The translations under genes and the position numbers were made by a program. A stretch of 64,000 nt of DNA from Aequitasia blattaphilus (GTDB lineage: Bacteria; Bacillota; Clostridia; Lachnospirales; Lachnospiraceae), in NCBI RefSeq assembly GCF_024721305.1, contig NZ_JAMXOD010000009.1:54735-118734 (forward strand), in the 5' to 3' direction. Of this stretch, positions 38,445 to 47,607 are shown piece after piece (the first letter of the stretch is position 1; each line of letters starts with the position of its first letter). The notes beneath the pieces are model-generated. The model was not told the DNA's origin and searched no databases. It saw nothing but the letters and a program-made list of their open reading frames with translations.

Positions 38445-39755
38445 ATGAAAGAGTATACCAATTTACCATTCGTACAAGCATTGCAAAGAGAAGAAGAGAT
38501 TCTTTGGATTAACGAGAAGAAACAGGGGTTCAATGAGGAGCTGCTGGAAGTAAAAGCCAGTGATATTGAAGATGCAGAAGAGCGGTTGAATCGTTTTGCA
38601 CCCTTTATTCAAATGAGTTTTCCGGAAACGGAAGAAGCATTTGGAATCATTGAATCGAAGCTTCAAAAGATACCAAAAATGAAAGCATATCTCAATGAGA
38701 AATATGATGGAAAAATTGAAGGAGAGCTTTTGGTAAAGCTTGATAGTCATCTTCCGATTGCAGGATCGATTAAGGCAAGAGGAGGAATCTATGAGGTGCT
38801 GAAGCATACAGAAGACTTAGCACTGGAAGAGGGGCTATTAACTCTGGAAGAGAATTACGAAAAACTTGCCTCGAAGGAAATGAGGAAATTTTTCGGGCAG
38901 CATACCATTCAGGTTGGTTCTACGGGAAATCTTGGGTTAAGTATTGGAATATCCTCAGCAGCTATAGGATATAAGGTAATCGTTCATATGTCTTCAGATG
39001 CAAAACAATGGAAAAAAGATTTGCTGAGAAGCCACGGGGTTACTGTAAAGGAATACGAAGATGATTACAGCAAGGCAGTAGAAGAAGGCAGAAAAGAGTC
39101 TAATCAAGACCCTAAGAGCTATTTTATTGATGATGAGAACTCAAAAAATCTTTTTATGGGCTATGCTGTGGCGGCCAGACGTCTGGAAACCCAACTGATT
39201 GAAATGGGCCAGACCATTGATGAGGAGCACCCGTTATTTGTATACATCCCATGTGGAGTGGGTGGTGCACCGGGGGGTGTCACCTTTGGATTAAAAGAAA
39301 TCTTTCAGGACAACGTTCATTGCTTTTTCGTAGAGCCTACGCAAGCTCCCTGTATGACACTTGGAATGGGAACGGGACTTCACAATGCCATCAGTGTAAA
39401 GGACATAGGATTAACGGGAATAACGGATGCAGACGGTCTTGCTGTTGGACGTCCTTCTGGTTTTGTGGGCCGGGTAATGGAGCCACTTCTTAGTGGAATC
39501 TTTACGTTAAAGGACGATAAGCTTTATCAATACATGAAAGCTTTATACGAAAGGGAAAAGGTATTTATTGAGCCAAGTGCAGCAGCAGCCTTTGAAGGAG
39601 TTGTTGGGCTATTGAATTCCCCAGAAGGAAAAGAATACATCAGAAACAATGGCTTAGAGAATAAAATGGCGAAAGGGATACATATTCCCTGGGCAACTGG
39701 AGGCCGTTTGGTACCGGATTCCATCCGCAAAGAATATTTGAGCAGAGGTTTATAA
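38445..39755 (+). CDS. dsdA: D-serine ammonia-lyase
   Basis: This PLP enzyme turns D-serine into pyruvate and ammonia. The start is ATG 38445, preceded by GGAGGTG; an upstream frame extension reaches 38385 within the DUF368 gene. The 436-aa product has PLP lysine K110 in AGSIKARGG, STGNLG (159-164) and IPCGVGGAPGGVTFG. The whole length agrees with DsdA. A convergent asparaginase gene follows. Confidence 0.92.
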   Translation: MKEYTNLPFVQALQREEEILWINEKKQGFNEELLEVKASDIEDAEERLNRFAPFIQMSFPETEEAFGIIESKLQKIPKMKAYLNEKYDGKIEGELLVKLDSHLPIAGSIKARGGIYEVLKHTEDLALEEGLLTLEENYEKLASKEMRKFFGQHTIQVGSTGNLGLSIGISSAAIGYKVIVHMSSDAKQWKKDLLRSHGVTVKEYEDDYSKAVEEGRKESNQDPKSYFIDDENSKNLFMGYAVAARRLETQLIEMGQTIDEEHPLFVYIPCGVGGAPGGVTFGLKEIFQDNVHCFFVEPTQAPCMTLGMGTGLHNAISVKDIGLTGITDADGLAVGRPSGFVGRVMEPLLSGIFTLKDDKLYQYMKALYEREKVFIEPSAAAAFEGVVGLLNSPEGKEYIRNNGLENKMAKGIHIPWATGGRLVPDSIRKEYLSRGL

Positions 39756-39758
39756 GAC

Positions 39759-39787
39759 AAAGGAAGGTGTGGGCACACCTTCCTTTT
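39759..39787. terminator. Shared terminator between dsdA and the asparaginase gene
   Basis: AAAGGAAGGTGTG pairs with CACACCTTCCTTTT around a 2-nt loop. T-rich ends on both strands fit bidirectional termination for the two convergent genes. Its end overlaps the asparaginase stop codon. Confidence 0.8.
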
Positions 39788-40784
39788 ATTCTCCCCTGTC
39801 GTGATTAATCACAGTATAAAACATCTTTTCAATCCGTTCATGGTCTGTGGTTTGTCCAAGAATCCACATGGTTTTTACGACAATGGCCTCAGTTGTCATA
39901 TTTCCTGCTTCCAATACACCGGGAATCTGAGAGAATTTTTTGCCTACTTCATAGCGGGAAAGATCGAGTCCTTCCTCTGGAACCTGTGTGGTGATTAAAA
40001 GAATCTTTCCGGCCTGTACCCACTCTTTTATGGCTTGATAAAAATCATCCTTTTCATACTCGGGAATTCCACCAATACCAAAAGTTTCAATTACAAGGGC
40101 ATCATAATGGGATTTAAGCACCTGAAAGATTTCTGGACTGAGTCCAGGTGTCAGGCGCAGAACAAAAACCTTATTATTTAGCTTTGTATAAATTCTTGGT
40201 TTATGAGGAACCTCTTGCTTGGCCATAGAAGAGAAAATAATCTCGTCCTCTAAGAAGGTGGCAATAGGAGGAAGGTTCATACTTTCGAAAGCATTGTAGC
40301 TCTTTGTTCTTTGTTTTCTTACCCGGGTTCCGCAAATCACTTTGTTGTGAAACACAATGGATACGTGAGAAGCCTTTTCATGTATGGCGTACAAGACACT
40401 TTGGTAGATATTAAGTCTGGCATCCGTAAAGGGGTTGGAGATGGGCTTTTGAGACCCGGTGAGTACAATGGGTTTTTGGCTGTCTTGAATCAAGTAAGAG
40501 AGTGCCGCGGCGGTATATGCCATGGTATCCGTTCCATGTAAAACAACAAATCCATCATAGGAATCATACTCTTCTGTGATTTTTTTGGCAATAAGAAGCC
40601 AGTGATCAGGAGCCATATTACTACTGTCAATATTTAAAAGCTGAATCACTTCAATCTTACACAAAGAATTTACTTCTGGTACTTTTTCTAAAATATAATC
40701 CCCGGGAAGCTTAGGGCTTAGTCCCTTTTCAGTTGCTAAAGATGCAATCGTCCCACCGGTTGCAAGTAATAAAATTTTCTTCAT
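39786..40784 (-). CDS. ansA: L-asparaginase (type I)
   Basis: The 332-aa enzyme begins MKKILLLATGGTIAS, with the nucleophile T12, and has VVLHGTDTMAYTAAAL, the second Thr motif. It hydrolyses asparagine to aspartate and ammonia. No signal peptide, so it is cytoplasmic. GAGAGGAAAA precedes the ATG. It is divergent from the PHP phosphatase gene. Confidence 0.92.
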   Translation of the reverse strand: MKKILLLATGGTIASLATEKGLSPKLPGDYILEKVPEVNSLCKIEVIQLLNIDSSNMAPDHWLLIAKKITEEYDSYDGFVVLHGTDTMAYTAAALSYLIQDSQKPIVLTGSQKPISNPFTDARLNIYQSVLYAIHEKASHVSIVFHNKVICGTRVRKQRTKSYNAFESMNLPPIATFLEDEIIFSSMAKQEVPHKPRIYTKLNNKVFVLRLTPGLSPEIFQVLKSHYDALVIETFGIGGIPEYEKDDFYQAIKEWVQAGKILLITTQVPEEGLDLSRYEVGKKFSQIPGVLEAGNMTTEAIVVKTMWILGQTTDHERIEKMFYTVINHDRGE

Positions 40785-40888
40785 GGTTTTTTCCTCTCAA
40801 AATGGTATATTTTCATCCTAACATAAAAAAAGTAGAAAAGAAATTCCAAATGGTCTATAATTGAATCGAACAAGAAGGAGAAAAGGAA

Positions 40889-41602
40889 ATGAAAATTGAA
40901 ATTGACACCCATACCCATACTTTGGTAAGTGGGCATGCATATAGCACGATGAATGAAATGGCTGTGGCAGCCAGGGAAAAAGGCCTCAAAGGAATTGCTC
41001 TTACGGAGCATGCACCGTTACTTCCAGGAAGTCCTCATTTTTATTATTTTCAAAACTTAAAGGTGGTTCCCCGGGAAAAATGTGGAATCCGCCTGTTTTT
41101 AGGAGTGGAGCTAAACATTTTAAATCAAAAAGGGGAAGTGGATTTAGCGCCAGAAATTCTGGAAATTTTAGATCTTCGTATCGCTTCTATACACGTACCT
41201 TGCTATGAAGGAGAAAGGACAGTAGACGCAATTACAGAGGCGTATTTAAGGGCAATGGAAAACCCCAATATTGACATCATTGGACATCCAGATGATGGGA
41301 GATTTCCAATTAATTATTATAGATTGGTGCAGGGAGCCGTTGCAACAGGGACTATTTTAGAAGTCAATAACACATCTCTGAGTCCAGAAAGCTTTCGTCA
41401 AAATGGCAGGGAAAACATATTGAATCTACTTCAGGAGTGTAAGGCACAAGGGGCTTTTATTGCCCTAGGAACAGATGCCCATGTGGACACAGCCATTGGA
41501 GAATATCCATACGTAATGGAGCTTTTAAAAGAGTCGGATTTTCCAGAGGAATTAGTTGTCAATACTTCGATTGAGAAATTAGAGAAGTATATAAAGAAGT
41601 AG
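40889..41602 (+). CDS. PHP-domain phosphatase (YcdX-like)
   Basis: The 237-aa product begins MKIEIDTHTHTLVSGHAYSTM, with DTHTHT as the metal motif, plus TEHAP, GHPDDGRF and LGTDAHVDTAIG. These match the YcdX group of PHP hydrolases, which bind three metal ions. Substrate unknown. AGAAGGAGAAAAGG lies before the ATG. Confidence 0.86.
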   Translation: MKIEIDTHTHTLVSGHAYSTMNEMAVAAREKGLKGIALTEHAPLLPGSPHFYYFQNLKVVPREKCGIRLFLGVELNILNQKGEVDLAPEILEILDLRIASIHVPCYEGERTVDAITEAYLRAMENPNIDIIGHPDDGRFPINYYRLVQGAVATGTILEVNNTSLSPESFRQNGRENILNLLQECKAQGAFIALGTDAHVDTAIGEYPYVMELLKESDFPEELVVNTSIEKLEKYIKK

Positions 41603-41669
41603 ACTTTATAGATTTAGTGTGTTAAAATGTAGAAGTAAAATTCAGGTAGACAAAGGGGACACTAAGAAT

Positions 41670-41960
41670 ATGAGTAAAAACGTTAGAACAGAAGCTGTTG
41701 ATTACTTATTTGAAGCAATTCTCTCATTAAAAGATAAAGAGGAATGTTACACGTTTTTTGAGGATATCTGTACAATAAACGAGCTTTTATCTTTATCACA
41801 GCGCTTTGAAGTTGCGAAAATGCTAAGAGAGCATAAGACCTACTTGGAAATTGCGGAAAAGACGGGAGCCTCAACGGCAACCATCAGTAGAGTAAACCGG
41901 TCATTAAACTATGGAAATGATGGTTATGACATGGTTTTCCAGCGTATTGATAAGGAATAA
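41670..41960 (+). CDS. YerC/YecD TrpR-related DNA-binding protein
   Basis: The 96-aa product MSKNVRTEAVDYLFEAIL... contains a TrpR-type helix-turn-helix with YLEIAEKTGASTATISRVNRSL at about 57-78. The start is ATG 41670, since AAGGGGAC lies about 11 nt upstream; a GTG start at 41619 would add 17 residues unlike the family. The target and ligand of YerC proteins are unclear; the tryptophan role is not shown. Confidence 0.85.
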   Translation: MSKNVRTEAVDYLFEAILSLKDKEECYTFFEDICTINELLSLSQRFEVAKMLREHKTYLEIAEKTGASTATISRVNRSLNYGNDGYDMVFQRIDKE

Positions 41961-41988
41961 AAAAACGTCGCGGACTGCGACGTTTTTT
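41960..41988. terminator. Bidirectional terminator
   Basis: AAAAACGTCGC and GCGACGTTTTTT pair across a 5-nt loop between the YerC-like gene and the convergent DUF1836 gene. Confidence 0.85.
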
Positions 41989-41998
41989 GTTGGAGATT

Positions 41999-42601
41999 TT
42001 ATTCCTCATCCTCATTTAGAGAATCAATTAGTTTTTCAATAAAATACTTTTTAATATAAACATCAAAAGACAAAGAACAGATTAGATTGAAGTAGGTCAG
42101 ATATTCTGCTTCGTTTTCTTCAAGGTTCAAGTTTTTGGTGTTTTTTGATACCCTTACATATGCTGACTTCAGCTCATCTGGAAGAGCATGCATTTGATCC
42201 ATACAGATGTCAATTACATTTTCGTAAATTTCCGTAAGAGAAGTATCGGAGTTTTCATCAAAATACTTTTCTGTTAAAGGATTTAAAAGAGTTTCAATAT
42301 CCTTTATAGACAAAATATTTTTAAAGTAATAAATAAAGGTGAGCACCAGCATATGATCTTTCGAGTATTTCTTTTTCACAGGTGGTGGAAGCAGGTTGTT
42401 TTTTGCATAGTTATTAATCATTGTTTTCGTTAGAATCTTATCCTCCTCATGGCGTTTTGAAGAGGAAAGATGGGTATCCATAAATGTGGTCACCTGATCC
42501 ATATATAAATCAATGTCCGGGATGTTCTCCGATTTTACATAATTAATTTCTTTTAAGTCTTGAAGGATGGACAAAAACATTTTCTTGGTATCCTTTTCCA
42601 T
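41999..42601 (-). CDS. DUF1836 protein
   Basis: The 200-aa product has the DUF1836 pattern LTKTMINNYAKNNLLPPPVKKKYSKDHMLVLTFI, with a MerR-like helix-turn-helix start. The start ATG at 42601 has AAGGAGGC just upstream on the minus strand; a longer frame to 42640 lacks a good site. It is a putative regulator, target unknown. Confidence 0.8.
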   Translation of the reverse strand: MEKDTKKMFLSILQDLKEINYVKSENIPDIDLYMDQVTTFMDTHLSSSKRHEEDKILTKTMINNYAKNNLLPPPVKKKYSKDHMLVLTFIYYFKNILSIKDIETLLNPLTEKYFDENSDTSLTEIYENVIDICMDQMHALPDELKSAYVRVSKNTKNLNLEENEAEYLTYFNLICSLSFDVYIKKYFIEKLIDSLNEDEE

Positions 42602-42695
42602 AGAGTGCCTCCTTACTAAATTCTCAATTCCCTTTGACAAGTAGTCATTATACCATTATTTCCCCTTCAATTAAAGAGAAATGACGAGACTTTTA

Positions 42696-42724
42696 TTGCG
42701 TATTGGATGAAAAATCACTATAAT
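42696..42724 (+). promoter_or_regulatory. Candidate promoter for DUF3783-pcrA
   Basis: TTGCGT (42696-42701), a 17-nt spacer and TATAAT (42719-42724). Confidence 0.65.
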
Positions 42725-42759
42725 GATAGTCAGTGCAATAAAAATGGGAGGTCAAATGT

Positions 42760-43146
42760 ATGAAACCAAGGGTACTGTTGTTCAATTTGAAAGAGACAGA
42801 AAAAGGAAAGAACCTGGAACGAATTTTCACATTCTTGAAATATCAAGTTTTTTATCCAGTAAAGGATGATTACGATTATACTTTAGGGGAGCTGTCAGGA
42901 CTGGATGAAATTCAAAAGGAGAGAATTTATACAGGGGAAGACTTTCAAGAGGAGTTGATGGTTCTTTACACGGAAACAGAAGACCAACTTAACCAGGCAC
43001 TTTTCTTTATGCGGGAAGAAAAAGTTACTGTGGATTTAAAAGCAATGATTACTCCAACCAACCGAAAATGGAAGATTTTAGATCTCTACAAAGAGATTAA
43101 AGAAGAGCATGAATATATGAAAAAAATGAAAGAAGAAGGAAAATAG
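42760..43146 (+). CDS. DUF3783 protein
   Basis: The 128-aa product matches the DUF3783 family of Clostridia: KPRVLLFNL at the start, then a small alpha/beta domain with ELMVLYTETEDQLNQAL and a Lys/Glu-rich C-terminal helix. Function unknown. It lies 2 nt before pcrA and probably shares its transcript. GGGAGGTC precedes the ATG. Confidence 0.75.
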   Translation: MKPRVLLFNLKETEKGKNLERIFTFLKYQVFYPVKDDYDYTLGELSGLDEIQKERIYTGEDFQEELMVLYTETEDQLNQALFFMREEKVTVDLKAMITPTNRKWKILDLYKEIKEEHEYMKKMKEEGK

Positions 43147-43148
43147 AT

Positions 43149-45371
43149 TTGAGTATATATGATACATTAAATGAAAATCAAAGAGAAGCGGTATTTCACA
43201 CAGAAGGCCCCCTTCTAATTCTGGCCGGTGCAGGTTCAGGAAAGACCAGAGTACTAACACACCGAGTAGCCTATTTGATTGAACAAGGGGTGATGCCTTA
43301 CCATATACTGGCAATTACCTTTACCAATAAAGCGGCAGAGGAAATGAAGGAAAGAGTAGATGATATTGTAGGTGAAAATGGAGGAAGTATATGGGTGAGT
43401 ACTTTTCACTCTATGTGTGTGCGGATCTTAAGGAGACATATTGACCGTATTGGCTTTGACACCAACTTCACTATTTATGATACAGATGATCAGAAGACCC
43501 TTATGAAGGAGGTTATCCGCCTTTTAAATATTGATACGAAAGTGTTTAAAGAGCGTATGCTTTTAAGCATTGTTTCCAGTGCTAAAAATGAGATGGTCAG
43601 TCCAGACGAATTTGAGCAAAGGATGGAAGGTGACTTCCAAAAGAAACGAATTGCCAAGGTCTATCGGGAGTATGAAAAGCAGTTGAAGAAAAATAATGCA
43701 TTGGACTTTGACGATTTGCTTCTTAAAACAGTGGAGCTGTTGCAAAGGGATGAGGAAGTACGAAGCTATTACCAAGATCGGTTCCGTTATATCATGGTGG
43801 ATGAATATCAGGATACCAATACGGTTCAGTTTGAATTGATTCGCATCCTGTCAGATAAATACCGAAATCTATGTGTAGTAGGTGATGATGATCAATCGAT
43901 TTATAAATTCCGTGGTGCTAATATTCAAAACATTTTGAGTTTTGAGGATGTGTATAAAGATGCAAGAGTGATTAAGCTGGAGCAAAACTATCGCTCCACT
44001 CAGACGATATTAGATGCAGCCAATGCGGTGATTCAAAATAATAAGGGCAGAAAAGAGAAAGCTCTTTGGACAGATAACGGGCAAGGGGACGTCATTGCAA
44101 TGAAGACCTTCGAGTCTGCTTATGAAGAAGCGGAATATGTTGTGGGAGACATTTCCCAGAAGGTTCGGGAAGGGAAAGAAGAGTATAAGGATAATGCCAT
44201 CCTTTATCGTACCAATGCACAGTCCAGACTTTTTGAAGAAAAATTTGTCACTGCCGGCATTCCCTATAAGATTGTAGGGGGAGTAAACTTCTATTCCAGA
44301 AGAGAAATCAAAGATATTTTAGCTTATTTAAAAACCATTGATAATGGAAAGGATGATATTGCAGTACGAAGAGTGATTAATGTCCCCAAAAGAGGAATAG
44401 GACTTACCAGTGTAAACCGGGTACAGAATTATGCACAAGATAAAGATATCAGCTTTTATGATGCACTTTTAGGAGCAGACTTCATCCCGGACATTGGGCG
44501 GGGATTATCAAAGCTGGAGTCCTTTGTGGCTCTTATTGAGTATTTAAAAGGAGCAAAAGAAAAGCTAGGCCTTTTCGATTTTGTCAAAGAGATTCTGTCC
44601 AAAACAGAATATATTGAAAGCCTGGAACAAGAAGATCCAGAGGTTGCTCAGACGCGTATGGAAAATATTGATGAATTCATCAGTAAGGTGGCGGCCTATG
44701 AAGAGAATGCTATTGCTTCCGGAGAGCAGGCGAGTCTGTCTGGATTTTTAGAGGAAGTTGCCTTAGTAGCAGATATTGATTCTCTGGATGAAAGTCAGGA
44801 TTATGTGATTCTTATGACTCTTCACAGTGCCAAAGGATTGGAGTTCCCAAGTGTTTATCTGACAGGGATGGAGGATGGACTTTTCCCAAGTTATATGACC
44901 ATTGTGGCAGATGACAAGGATGAATTGGAAGAAGAGAGACGCCTTTGCTACGTAGGAATTACCAGGGCAAAGCAGCATTTAACTTTGACGAATGCAAAGC
45001 GCCGTATGATCAGAGGCGAAACCCAGTACAATAAAACCTCTCGTTTCTTAAAAGAAATTCCCCGTTATCTTATTGCCAAGGGAGCGGTGTTTGAAAGAGA
45101 GAAACCAGACCGGGATGGCTTTGGGTTCAAACCGAAAACGGGATTTCGGGAAAATCCTTTTAAGGAGCGGAAACCCATCAAGCAGTTTAATGTAAATGAC
45201 AGTAGTGGTCCAGGATATGATGTGGGTGACCGGGTGCTGCACACCAAGTTTGGTGTGGGAACGGTTACCAATATTACGGCAGGAGGACGAGACTACGAAG
45301 TAACCGTGAATTTTGACACTGCAGGAGTCAAGAAGATGTTTGCGACTTTTGCAAAATTACAGAAGCAGTAA
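43149..45371 (+). CDS. pcrA: UvrD/PcrA family DNA helicase
   Basis: The 740-aa superfamily 1A helicase has Walker A GAGSGKT (27-33), DEYQDTN, GDDDQSIYKFRGA and LMTLHSAKGLEFPS. PcrA moves 3'-to-5' in repair, replication restart and plasmid replication. It starts at TTG 43149 with AGAAGGAAA upstream. The C-terminal tail has the Tudor-like FGVGTVTNI segment that contacts RNA polymerase in PcrA. Confidence 0.94.
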   Translation: MSIYDTLNENQREAVFHTEGPLLILAGAGSGKTRVLTHRVAYLIEQGVMPYHILAITFTNKAAEEMKERVDDIVGENGGSIWVSTFHSMCVRILRRHIDRIGFDTNFTIYDTDDQKTLMKEVIRLLNIDTKVFKERMLLSIVSSAKNEMVSPDEFEQRMEGDFQKKRIAKVYREYEKQLKKNNALDFDDLLLKTVELLQRDEEVRSYYQDRFRYIMVDEYQDTNTVQFELIRILSDKYRNLCVVGDDDQSIYKFRGANIQNILSFEDVYKDARVIKLEQNYRSTQTILDAANAVIQNNKGRKEKALWTDNGQGDVIAMKTFESAYEEAEYVVGDISQKVREGKEEYKDNAILYRTNAQSRLFEEKFVTAGIPYKIVGGVNFYSRREIKDILAYLKTIDNGKDDIAVRRVINVPKRGIGLTSVNRVQNYAQDKDISFYDALLGADFIPDIGRGLSKLESFVALIEYLKGAKEKLGLFDFVKEILSKTEYIESLEQEDPEVAQTRMENIDEFISKVAAYEENAIASGEQASLSGFLEEVALVADIDSLDESQDYVILMTLHSAKGLEFPSVYLTGMEDGLFPSYMTIVADDKDELEEERRLCYVGITRAKQHLTLTNAKRRMIRGETQYNKTSRFLKEIPRYLIAKGAVFEREKPDRDGFGFKPKTGFRENPFKERKPIKQFNVNDSSGPGYDVGDRVLHTKFGVGTVTNITAGGRDYEVTVNFDTAGVKKMFATFAKLQKQ

Positions 45372-45460
45372 TTGAGGTGTGAAAATTCTATAAATTTCTA
45401 GTATTTGTATACTGATAATGCTATAATAAAAATTAGTAAATAAAGAAAGGACGTGGGAGC

Positions 45461-45721
45461 ATGAGTAAATTAGAAGATATTATCACAGCAACCAAGTTAA
45501 GCGAACTGGTAAATAAGAAGGACGACGAAAAAGTTGGAAAAAGAATTCTTTGGATCTTGGCAATCGTAGGTGCAGTAGTAGCAATTGCAGGAATTGCTTA
45601 TGCAGTATACACATTCTTCGCTCCGGACTATCTAGAGGATTTCGAAGAGGATTTTGATGATGACTTTGACGATGACTTCTTCAAAGATGATGAGCCGGAA
45701 ACAGTTGCAGTAACAGAATAG
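45461..45721 (+). CDS. Small membrane protein with acidic C-terminal tail
   Basis: The 86-aa product has a basic N-terminal part, one hydrophobic segment (about 29-53) and a tail of Asp, Glu and Phe (EDFEEDFDDDFDDDFF). I do not recognise a named family beyond a similar small protein in Clostridia. GAAAGGACGTGGG precedes the ATG. Its own promoter is likely, with TATAAT near 45421. A terminator-like hairpin follows. Confidence 0.7.
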   Translation: MSKLEDIITATKLSELVNKKDDEKVGKRILWILAIVGAVVAIAGIAYAVYTFFAPDYLEDFEEDFDDDFDDDFFKDDEPETVAVTE

Positions 45722-45736
45722 TTTTTTTGAATATTT

Positions 45737-45772
45737 AAAGGGGCTGTTGAGTAAGATAACGGTCCCCTTTTT
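45737..45772 (+). terminator. Terminator after the small acidic-tail membrane protein
   Basis: AAAGGGG and CCCCTTTTT frame a partly paired GCTGTT/AACGG stem, followed by T residues. Confidence 0.6.
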
Positions 45773-45820
45773 AATGCACTCCAAAAAGGTGGATATAGAA
45801 TAGAAGGATAAGAGGTTAGG

Positions 45821-47188
45821 ATGAAAAAGAAAGAAATATACAATGGAATTGTAGAGAGTGTAGAGTTTCCAAATAAGGGAAGGGTAATCGTTGAAGGGGA
45901 AGAGAAACCCGTATTGGTTAAAAATGTACTGAAGGATCAAGAAGTGGAATTCCGTGTTCTAAAAATGCGGAAAGGAAAGGCAGAGGGTCGCCTTCTGCAG
46001 GTTACAAAAAACAGTCCCATAGAAATAGAGCCTCAATGTCAGCACTTTAATAGTTGTGGAGGGTGTTCTTACCAAAACCTTCCTTATGAGGAGCAGCTGA
46101 AGCTAAAAGAAAGCCAGGTAAAGGAGCTTCTGGATCCGGTCATTCGAGGTGAATATCTTTTTGAAGGAATTAAGGGGAGTCCCAGAGAAAGGGAATACCG
46201 AAATAAAATGGAATTTTCTTTTGGAGATGAAATCAAAGATGGACCTTTGTCTTTAGGAATGCATAAGCGAGGCAGCTTCCACGATATTGTGAATGTAGAT
46301 GCCTGTCAGATTGTTGATGAGGATTTTAGGAAAATTCTTACAGCAACCAGGGAATATTTCACAGAGGAGAAAGTTCCTTTCTATCATCGCATGAAGCATA
46401 CGGGATATCTCCGTCATTTATTGGTACGAAAAGGAATTAAAACGGGAGATATTCTGGTGGACTTGATTACCACGAGCCAGATTAACCGACAGGAAGATGC
46501 CTGGAAGGAGGTTCTCCTTAGTCTTGAGCTGAAAGGAAATTTAGTGGGAGTTTTGCATACGATTAATGACAGTGTGGCAGATGTGGTAAAGGATGAAGGA
46601 ACCACAATTCTACAGGGTCAGGATTATTTTTATGAAGAGCTGTTAGGTTTGAATTTTAAAATCACTCCCTTTTCTTTTTTTCAAACGAATTCTCTGGGAG
46701 CTGAGGTGCTTTACGATGTCACCAGGGAGTATATTGGGGATACTCAGGGAAAGGTGATTTTCGATCTTTACAGTGGAACTGGAACCATTGCCCAGATTCT
46801 TTCTCCTGTTGCGGAAAAGGTGGTAGGAGTGGAGATTGTGGAAGAGGCGGTAGAGGCGGCGAAGGAAAATGGAGTTTTAAACAAGTTGACAAACTGTGAT
46901 TTTTGGGCAGGGGATGTGCTAAAGGTTATTGATGAACTGGAAGACAAGCCAGATTTGATTATCCTTGATCCACCCAGAGATGGGATTCATCCAAAGGCGA
47001 TTGGAAAGATTATTAACTTTGGGGTGGATAAGATGGTGTATGTGAGCTGTAAGCCTACGAGTCTTGCAAGGGATTTGGTGGCGCTGCAGGCAGGAGGATA
47101 TCAGGTGGAGAAGGTTCAGTGTGTGGATATGTTTCCTGGGACGGTGCATGTGGAGACGGTATGCTTGATGTCTAAGGTCTCAGAATAA
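45821..47188 (+). CDS. rlmD: 23S rRNA (uracil-C5)-methyltransferase
   Basis: The 455-aa product has an N-terminal TRAM domain (about 3-58), 4Fe-4S cysteines C73, C79 and C82 with a fourth near 162, then the SAM-binding FDLYSGTGTIAQ, DPPRDGIHP and the catalytic cysteine in YVSCKPTSLARDL. It is the TrmA/RumA family; the exact uridine target (position 1939 or others) cannot be told from the sequence. Gram-positive bacteria often carry paralogues. Confidence 0.88.
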   Translation: MKKKEIYNGIVESVEFPNKGRVIVEGEEKPVLVKNVLKDQEVEFRVLKMRKGKAEGRLLQVTKNSPIEIEPQCQHFNSCGGCSYQNLPYEEQLKLKESQVKELLDPVIRGEYLFEGIKGSPREREYRNKMEFSFGDEIKDGPLSLGMHKRGSFHDIVNVDACQIVDEDFRKILTATREYFTEEKVPFYHRMKHTGYLRHLLVRKGIKTGDILVDLITTSQINRQEDAWKEVLLSLELKGNLVGVLHTINDSVADVVKDEGTTILQGQDYFYEELLGLNFKITPFSFFQTNSLGAEVLYDVTREYIGDTQGKVIFDLYSGTGTIAQILSPVAEKVVGVEIVEEAVEAAKENGVLNKLTNCDFWAGDVLKVIDELEDKPDLIILDPPRDGIHPKAIGKIINFGVDKMVYVSCKPTSLARDLVALQAGGYQVEKVQCVDMFPGTVHVETVCLMSKVSE

Positions 47189-47300
47189 GGTGTGAGAAAA
47201 GCCTTGTTTCAAGGGATTTGTGAGGATTGATGGTTTTTGCAAGCGATGAGGAAATGGACAGAATATCGCTTCATGGAAACATATCAAAATCGAGAAAAGG

Positions 47301-47354
47301 TATAGTTTAGACTTTGATTTGGATGTCGGCAAAATTGAGTAGGCGATTTGGATG
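47301..47354 (+). repeat. Cassette repeat A
   Basis: The most divergent copy of the ~53-bp repeat. It keeps the TATAGTTTAG start, GGATGTCGG and a TTTGGATG end. Confidence 0.65.
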
Positions 47355-47393
47355 TTATGAAATTTTGCCTGACAGGTCAGTCGGATTTTAGAT

Positions 47394-47446
47394 TATAGTT
47401 TAGGCTGTGGATTGGATGTCGGGAAATTGAATTAGTGATATGGATG
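47394..47446 (+). repeat. Cassette repeat B
   Basis: TATAGTTTAGGCTGTGGAT at the start and GATATGGATG at the end. Its 40-nt core (47407-47446) matches copy E at 36 of 40 positions. Confidence 0.8.
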
Positions 47447-47477
47447 TTGTTGAGATAAATAGATATTTAGGATTAAT

Positions 47478-47594
47478 ATGAGCACATTTACTATAAAAGA
47501 ATATGATGAAGCACCTGCACCACAAGAGGCAACATTTCTAGATTTGGTTTATATCTATTGCATCTTTCGCAAGGATTTATTACTGCAAACATGA
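47478..47594 (+). pseudogene. 38-codon ORF, possible remnant between repeats
   Basis: ATG 47478 opens a 38-codon frame (MSTFTIKEYDEAPAPQEA...) ending at TGA 47592-47594. It begins 31 nt after repeat B, the same place where cassette genes start after copies C to E. The N-terminal TIKEYDEA resembles the start of small acetyltransferases, so it may be a truncated cassette gene. No clear ribosome binding site. It may be no gene at all. Confidence 0.35.
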
Positions 47595-47607
47595 AAGTGA
47601 GAATTTT

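Larger units (their letters stand above)
47189..47607 (+). other. Intergenic region of 419 nt with two repeat copies and a 38-codon ORF
   Basis: No recognisable gene family. It holds repeat copies A and B and an ORF at 47478-47594. Sequence before 47301 shows no clear structure. Confidence 0.6.
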
